Both the position numbers and the translations under genes were made by a program. Shown one piece after another: positions 5,664-7,663 of a DNA stretch of 7,663 nt. Every line of letters starts with the position of its first letter. Positions within the stretch are counted from its first letter, which is position 1. Location: NCBI GenBank assembly GCA_002067855.1, contig MVQS01000300.1:1-7663 (forward strand). Direction: 5' to 3'. The stretch comes from Syntrophaceae bacterium PtaB.Bin038. GTDB lineage: Bacteria > Desulfobacterota > Syntrophia > Syntrophales > UBA2192. The notes beneath the pieces are model-generated. The model saw only the letters and a program-made list of their open reading frames with translations, did not search any database and was not told where the DNA came from.

Positions 5664-5718
5664 AAAAGAAACGGCCCGAGCGGGAAAATCCGGGCCGCGC
5701 CGGCCCGACGGCGGCGCG
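5664..5718 (-). terminator. Intrinsic terminator of the NUDIX gene, preceded by a second hairpin
   Basis: Reading the - strand, CGGCCCG (5697-5691) pairs with CGGGCCG (5678-5672) and is followed by TTTCTTTT (5671-5664), a standard intrinsic terminator about 45 bases after the NUDIX stop codon. A second perfect 7-base-pair stem (5718-5712 with 5702-5696) lies just ahead and overlaps the first by two bases, so the two hairpins may compete or stack. Confidence 0.75.
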
Positions 5719-5742
5719 TAAGGTTGTCAGCCTTTTTGACAT

Positions 5743-6195
5743 TCAGGGTGCCCTTCGGCGTCTGCGGAAGTAGTCGGCAAGGATGTCGGCGTGATCGAAT
5801 ACGACAGGCGAGGGCAGGTTCCCCTCGTGAAAAACCCCCGCCTTTTCGGCGTCGTCGCCTGCCCGCGGGGCGCCTTCCGCCGTGGCGGTGAATACCGTTG
5901 TGATCGTGTGGCGCCTGGGGTCGCGTCCGGGGTTGGAGTAGGTGTGGAATTGACCGGTCAGGGTGATCGAGAGCGATGTCTCCTCTTTCGCCTCCCTTAC
6001 GGCGGCCTCTTCCAGGGTTTCCCCGTAGTCGACGAACCCGCCCGGCAGCGCCCAGCCCACGGGCGGGTTCTTTCTCCGCACGAGCACGATGCCTCCGTCG
6101 CCGATCTCGATGATGATATCCACCGTCGGAACGGGGTTCCGGAATTCTTCGCTCTCGTGCCCGCAACGGGGACATCTCCGTATGATGGTTGTCAT
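5743..6195 (-). CDS. NUDIX hydrolase, probable ADP-ribose pyrophosphatase type
   Basis: Hydrolyses a nucleoside diphosphate linked to another group, with divalent metal. The 150-residue protein carries a full Nudix box at 53-75: Gly53, Glu59, then Arg67-Glu68 and Glu71-Glu72, which ligate the metal. The usual glycine near the end of the box is Ser74. After the box, SNPGRDPRRHTIT (87-99) resembles the proline-containing segment seen in ADP-ribose pyrophosphatases, which suggests ADP-ribose or a related substrate. CPRCG (8-12) gives one CxxC pair near the N-terminus, half of a zinc ribbon. The ATG at 6195 is chosen because residues from there match the compact family form, and AAAAAGGAGAAG lies upstream, though with GGAGA about 11 bases away. 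The frame continues upstream to 6306 without a convincing start. The gene diverges from the PTS cluster. Confidence 0.93.
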   Translation of the reverse strand: MTTIIRRCPRCGHESEEFRNPVPTVDIIIEIGDGGIVLVRRKNPPVGWALPGGFVDYGETLEEAAVREAKEETSLSITLTGQFHTYSNPGRDPRRHTITTVFTATAEGAPRAGDDAEKAGVFHEGNLPSPVVFDHADILADYFRRRRRAP

Positions 6196-6243
6196 CGCGG
6201 CTGACTTCTCCTTTTTCCATTCGTCCGGCCGATCCGATGTGCA

Positions 6244-6272
6244 AGGGTAAGGTTCTTTCAAAGCCCTGTCAA
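6244..6272 (-). promoter_or_regulatory. Promoter of the NUDIX hydrolase gene
   Basis: On the - strand TTGACA (6272-6267), an exact 17-base spacer and TACCCT (6249-6244) form a sigma-70 type promoter with a perfect -35 and a weak -10 (3 of 6). The expected transcript would start near 6237, leaving a leader of about 40 bases before the ATG at 6195. Confidence 0.5.
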
Positions 6273-6299
6273 GCCGGATGCCTGTCGGCCCGATTCGTC

Positions 6300-6328
6300 T
6301 TGACAATTCATAGTGAATGCATTAGCGT
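6300..6328 (+). promoter_or_regulatory. Promoter and candidate operator of the PTS cluster
   Basis: On the + strand TTGACA (6300-6305), a 17-base spacer and TAGCGT (6323-6328) fit a sigma-70 promoter with a perfect -35 and a weak -10. The spacer contains the perfect inverted repeat ATTCA-TAG-TGAAT (6306-6318), which overlaps the palindrome AATGCATT (6316-6323). A protein bound there would cover the promoter, so it is a candidate operator. The GC-rich leader ends with GGGAG (6397-6401) eight bases before the EIIA ATG. Confidence 0.4.
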
Positions 6329-6409
6329 TACCCATCGCGAAACAGGCTGCCCAATGCGCCCCGGGCGCGCCCGCAGGGCGGTCTGCACTCAGCATCGGGA
6401 GAGCAATTC

Positions 6410-6826
6410 ATGATCGGGGTCCTTGTCGTCACGCACGGAAACCTCGGCAACGAGCTGGTCAAGGTGGCGGAGCTCATCAAGGGAAGCCTGTCGGCAACGC
6501 TCTGCATCTCGGTGGACACCACGAAGGGCCTCGACGAACTGAGAAAGGAAATCACGGCGGCCATCCGGAAGGTGGACTCCGGTGCCGGCGTGCTCATCCT
6601 GACGGATCTCTTCGGCGGGACCCCCTCGAACGTCTCCCTGGCCTTCCTGAAGGAGGGAAAGGTCGAGGTCGTGACGGGCGTAAACCTGCCCATGCTTCTC
6701 AAGGTCCCGGACGTGAGAGAGAAGGAAAACGACCTCGCCCGGTTTGCAGCCGAGATCCGGGACTACGGCAAGAAGAACATCTATCTCGCCAGCGAGATCC
6801 TCAAGAAGAAGGTCGGCGAGAATTGA
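6410..6826 (+). CDS. PTS mannose-family EIIA component
   Basis: Cytoplasmic phosphocarrier of the sugar phosphotransferase system that takes phosphate from HPr and passes it to EIIB. The 138-residue length fits a stand-alone EIIA of the mannose/sorbose family. MIGVLVVTHG carries the phosphorylated histidine at residue 9, equivalent to His10 of E. coli ManX. TDLFGGTPSN (65-74) and TGVNLPMLL (89-97) are the other family signatures; Asp66 is the conserved aspartate near the active site. A good ribosome binding site (GGGAG) precedes the ATG. It is the first gene of an EIIA-EIIB-EIIC run. In this lineage mannose-type PTS clusters are often incomplete or regulatory, and the sugar cannot be read from the sequence. 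Confidence 0.93.
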   Translation: MIGVLVVTHGNLGNELVKVAELIKGSLSATLCISVDTTKGLDELRKEITAAIRKVDSGAGVLILTDLFGGTPSNVSLAFLKEGKVEVVTGVNLPMLLKVPDVREKENDLARFAAEIRDYGKKNIYLASEILKKKVGEN

Positions 6827-6832
6827 AACCAG

Positions 6833-6865
6833 GCCGGGACCCGCCACGTCGGGATTCCGGCTTTT
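6833..6865 (+). terminator. Terminator-like hairpin between EIIA and EIIB (possible attenuator)
   Basis: GCCGG (6833-6837) pairs with CCGGC (6857-6861), with an inner CCCG/CGGG stem (6840-6843 with 6850-6853) and a 6-base loop. TTTT and then CCTT follow. It has the shape of a weak intrinsic terminator inside the PTS operon and could reduce transcription of EIIB and EIIC relative to EIIA, or protect the upstream mRNA end. Confidence 0.45.
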
Positions 6866-6898
6866 CCTTACCCCCTTCACGTGAGCTGTGGACGCCCG

Positions 6899-7396
6899 AT
6901 GGATTTCTCGCTCGTCAGAGTAGACAACCGCCTGGTCCACGGGCAGATCATCGAGACGTGGCTTCCCTTCTTCAAGGCGACCCGCATCGTCGTCGTCAAC
7001 GACGAGGTGGCGGGCAGCTTTTTCCGCGAGACCGTGATCCGCATGGCCGTGCCGCGGGAAGTGGAGGTCGTGATCTACGGGGTCGAAGAGTTCGGCCGCA
7101 GCCAGATCGCCCGCCGGAGAGACGAAATGCGGACCATCGTCCTGTTCAGCGGGGTCAACGACATCGTGCGGGCCTTTGAAGCCGGGTTCCGGTTCCATTC
7201 GCTCAACATCGGCAACCTCTACAGCGACCGCTGCAGGCTTCAGTGCTCCCCGTCCGTCTGCCTGGACGACGAGGACATCGCCGACATCCGGTTTCTTCTC
7301 GACGCCGGCGTGGCGGTGGAGTTGAGATCCGTGCCGAGCGACAGGCCGCTGGATTTCCGCAGCCTCCTCGCCGGCGGCACGGGGAACGGGTTCTGA
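6899..7396 (+). CDS. PTS mannose/sorbose-family EIIB component
   Basis: Accepts phosphate from EIIA on a histidine and transfers it to the sugar carried by the EIIC/EIID membrane proteins. It has 165 residues from the ATG at 6899. VRVDNRLVHGQI (6-17) is the hallmark active-site segment, with the phosphorylated histidine at 14. LNIGNLYSD (102-110) and FLLDAGVAVELRSVPSD (132-148) match the conserved C-terminal half. A GTG at 6881 would add six residues, but it has no ribosome binding site and the family normally starts at the M-x-(F/I)-x-L-x-R-(V/I)-D segment. The protein carries three close cysteines (112, 116, 121) where the family usually has polar residues. It lies 72 bases after EIIA, across a terminator-like hairpin. 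Confidence 0.93.
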   Translation: MDFSLVRVDNRLVHGQIIETWLPFFKATRIVVVNDEVAGSFFRETVIRMAVPREVEVVIYGVEEFGRSQIARRRDEMRTIVLFSGVNDIVRAFEAGFRFHSLNIGNLYSDRCRLQCSPSVCLDDEDIADIRFLLDAGVAVELRSVPSDRPLDFRSLLAGGTGNGF

Positions 7397-7440
7397 GTCC
7401 CGGCGTCTCCGGGAGGACCGCGTTGTCGGGGAAAGAGAGC

Positions 7441-7663
7441 ATGCTGTTCGAGACAGCCGTCGCGGCAGGGTTGGGCGCGTTGATTTGCATGGACAGGGTG
7501 GCCGTTCAGGTCATGGTCTCGCGGCCCGTCGTTGCGGGCCCGCTGGTCGGCCTCGTCCTCGGCGATGCGCTGACGGGCCTCCTGGCGGGAGCCCTCCTGG
7601 AGCTGCTCTGGATCGACCGCATCCCGATCGGGCCCTACGTGCCGCCCCATGACACCTTCGTCG
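7441..7663 (+). CDS. PTS mannose/sorbose-family EIIC component (N-terminal part, cut by window end)
   Basis: Membrane component that forms the sugar channel with EIID. Only the first 74 residues are present. They are strongly hydrophobic, with at least two membrane segments. SRPVVAGPLVGLVLGD (27-42) and IPIGPYVPPHDTF (61-73) match the start of EIIC proteins of this family, and the position directly after EIIB supports the call. The ATG at 7441 is preferred because the family begins close to the first membrane segment; GGGGA (7428-7432) is eight bases upstream. An in-frame TTG at 7423, with a stronger GGGAGG (7411-7416) six bases before it, would add six residues and cannot be excluded. Confidence 0.85.
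   Translation, partial: MLFETAVAAGLGALICMDRVAVQVMVSRPVVAGPLVGLVLGDALTGLLAGALLELLWIDRIPIGPYVPPHDTFV

Noticed and set aside
5544..5891. 115-codon + frame starting with GTG in the AT-rich island.
   Set aside because: The start sits inside an inverted repeat without a ribosome binding site, and the frame crosses the NUDIX terminator and the NUDIX 3' end. Only the first 35 or so residues look protein-like.
6196..6306. N-terminal extension of the NUDIX protein to a TTG at 6306.
   Set aside because: It would include the predicted NUDIX promoter and a poorly conserved-looking 37-residue leader. The ATG at 6195 gives the normal family length.

Overview
The window is GC-rich, densely coded bacterial DNA. 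It suggests a member of the Desulfobacterota (the former Deltaproteobacteria). The evidence is the order cmk – rpsA – sppA – ihfB, combined with a crotonase-family enzyme, a small sigma-region-4 protein and a mannose-type PTS cluster. That assignment is an inference from gene content; no search could be run.

Region 1 (1-3889, + strand) is a housekeeping run: cytidylate kinase (cmk), ribosomal protein S1 with six S1 domains (rpsA), a short membrane-anchored signal peptide peptidase (sppA) and the integration host factor beta subunit (ihfB). cmk-rpsA-ihfB is the arrangement known from enterobacteria, here with sppA inserted. The rpsA-sppA gap holds five GGGTACA-type heptads, and a stem-loop abuts the sppA ribosome binding site. 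Two more heptads begin at the ihfB stop codon.

Region 2 (4010-4880, + strand) is one crotonase-superfamily enzyme that keeps only one of the two catalytic glutamates of enoyl-CoA hydratase. It ends at a strong bidirectional terminator shared with the convergent gene.

Region 3 (4915-5260, - strand) is the most unusual gene here: a 91-residue protein with six cysteines in its first 37 residues, followed by a near-canonical sigma-70 region 4.2 helix-turn-helix. A TTGACA promoter lies just upstream.

Region 4 (about 5260-5663) has no convincing gene. It holds a tRNA T-arm-like hairpin and then an AT-rich block with a perfect DnaA box (TTATCCACA on the - strand), two small inverted repeats and poly-T runs. 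Its role is unknown.

Region 5 (5664-7663) is a divergent pair. A NUDIX hydrolase, probably of the ADP-ribose pyrophosphatase type, is on the - strand with its own terminator. A mannose/sorbose-family PTS cluster is on the + strand: EIIA (His9), EIIB (His14) and the start of EIIC, which runs off the window. A terminator-like hairpin sits between EIIA and EIIB. The roughly 200 bp between the divergent genes holds TTGACA boxes on both strands and a palindrome within the predicted PTS promoter.
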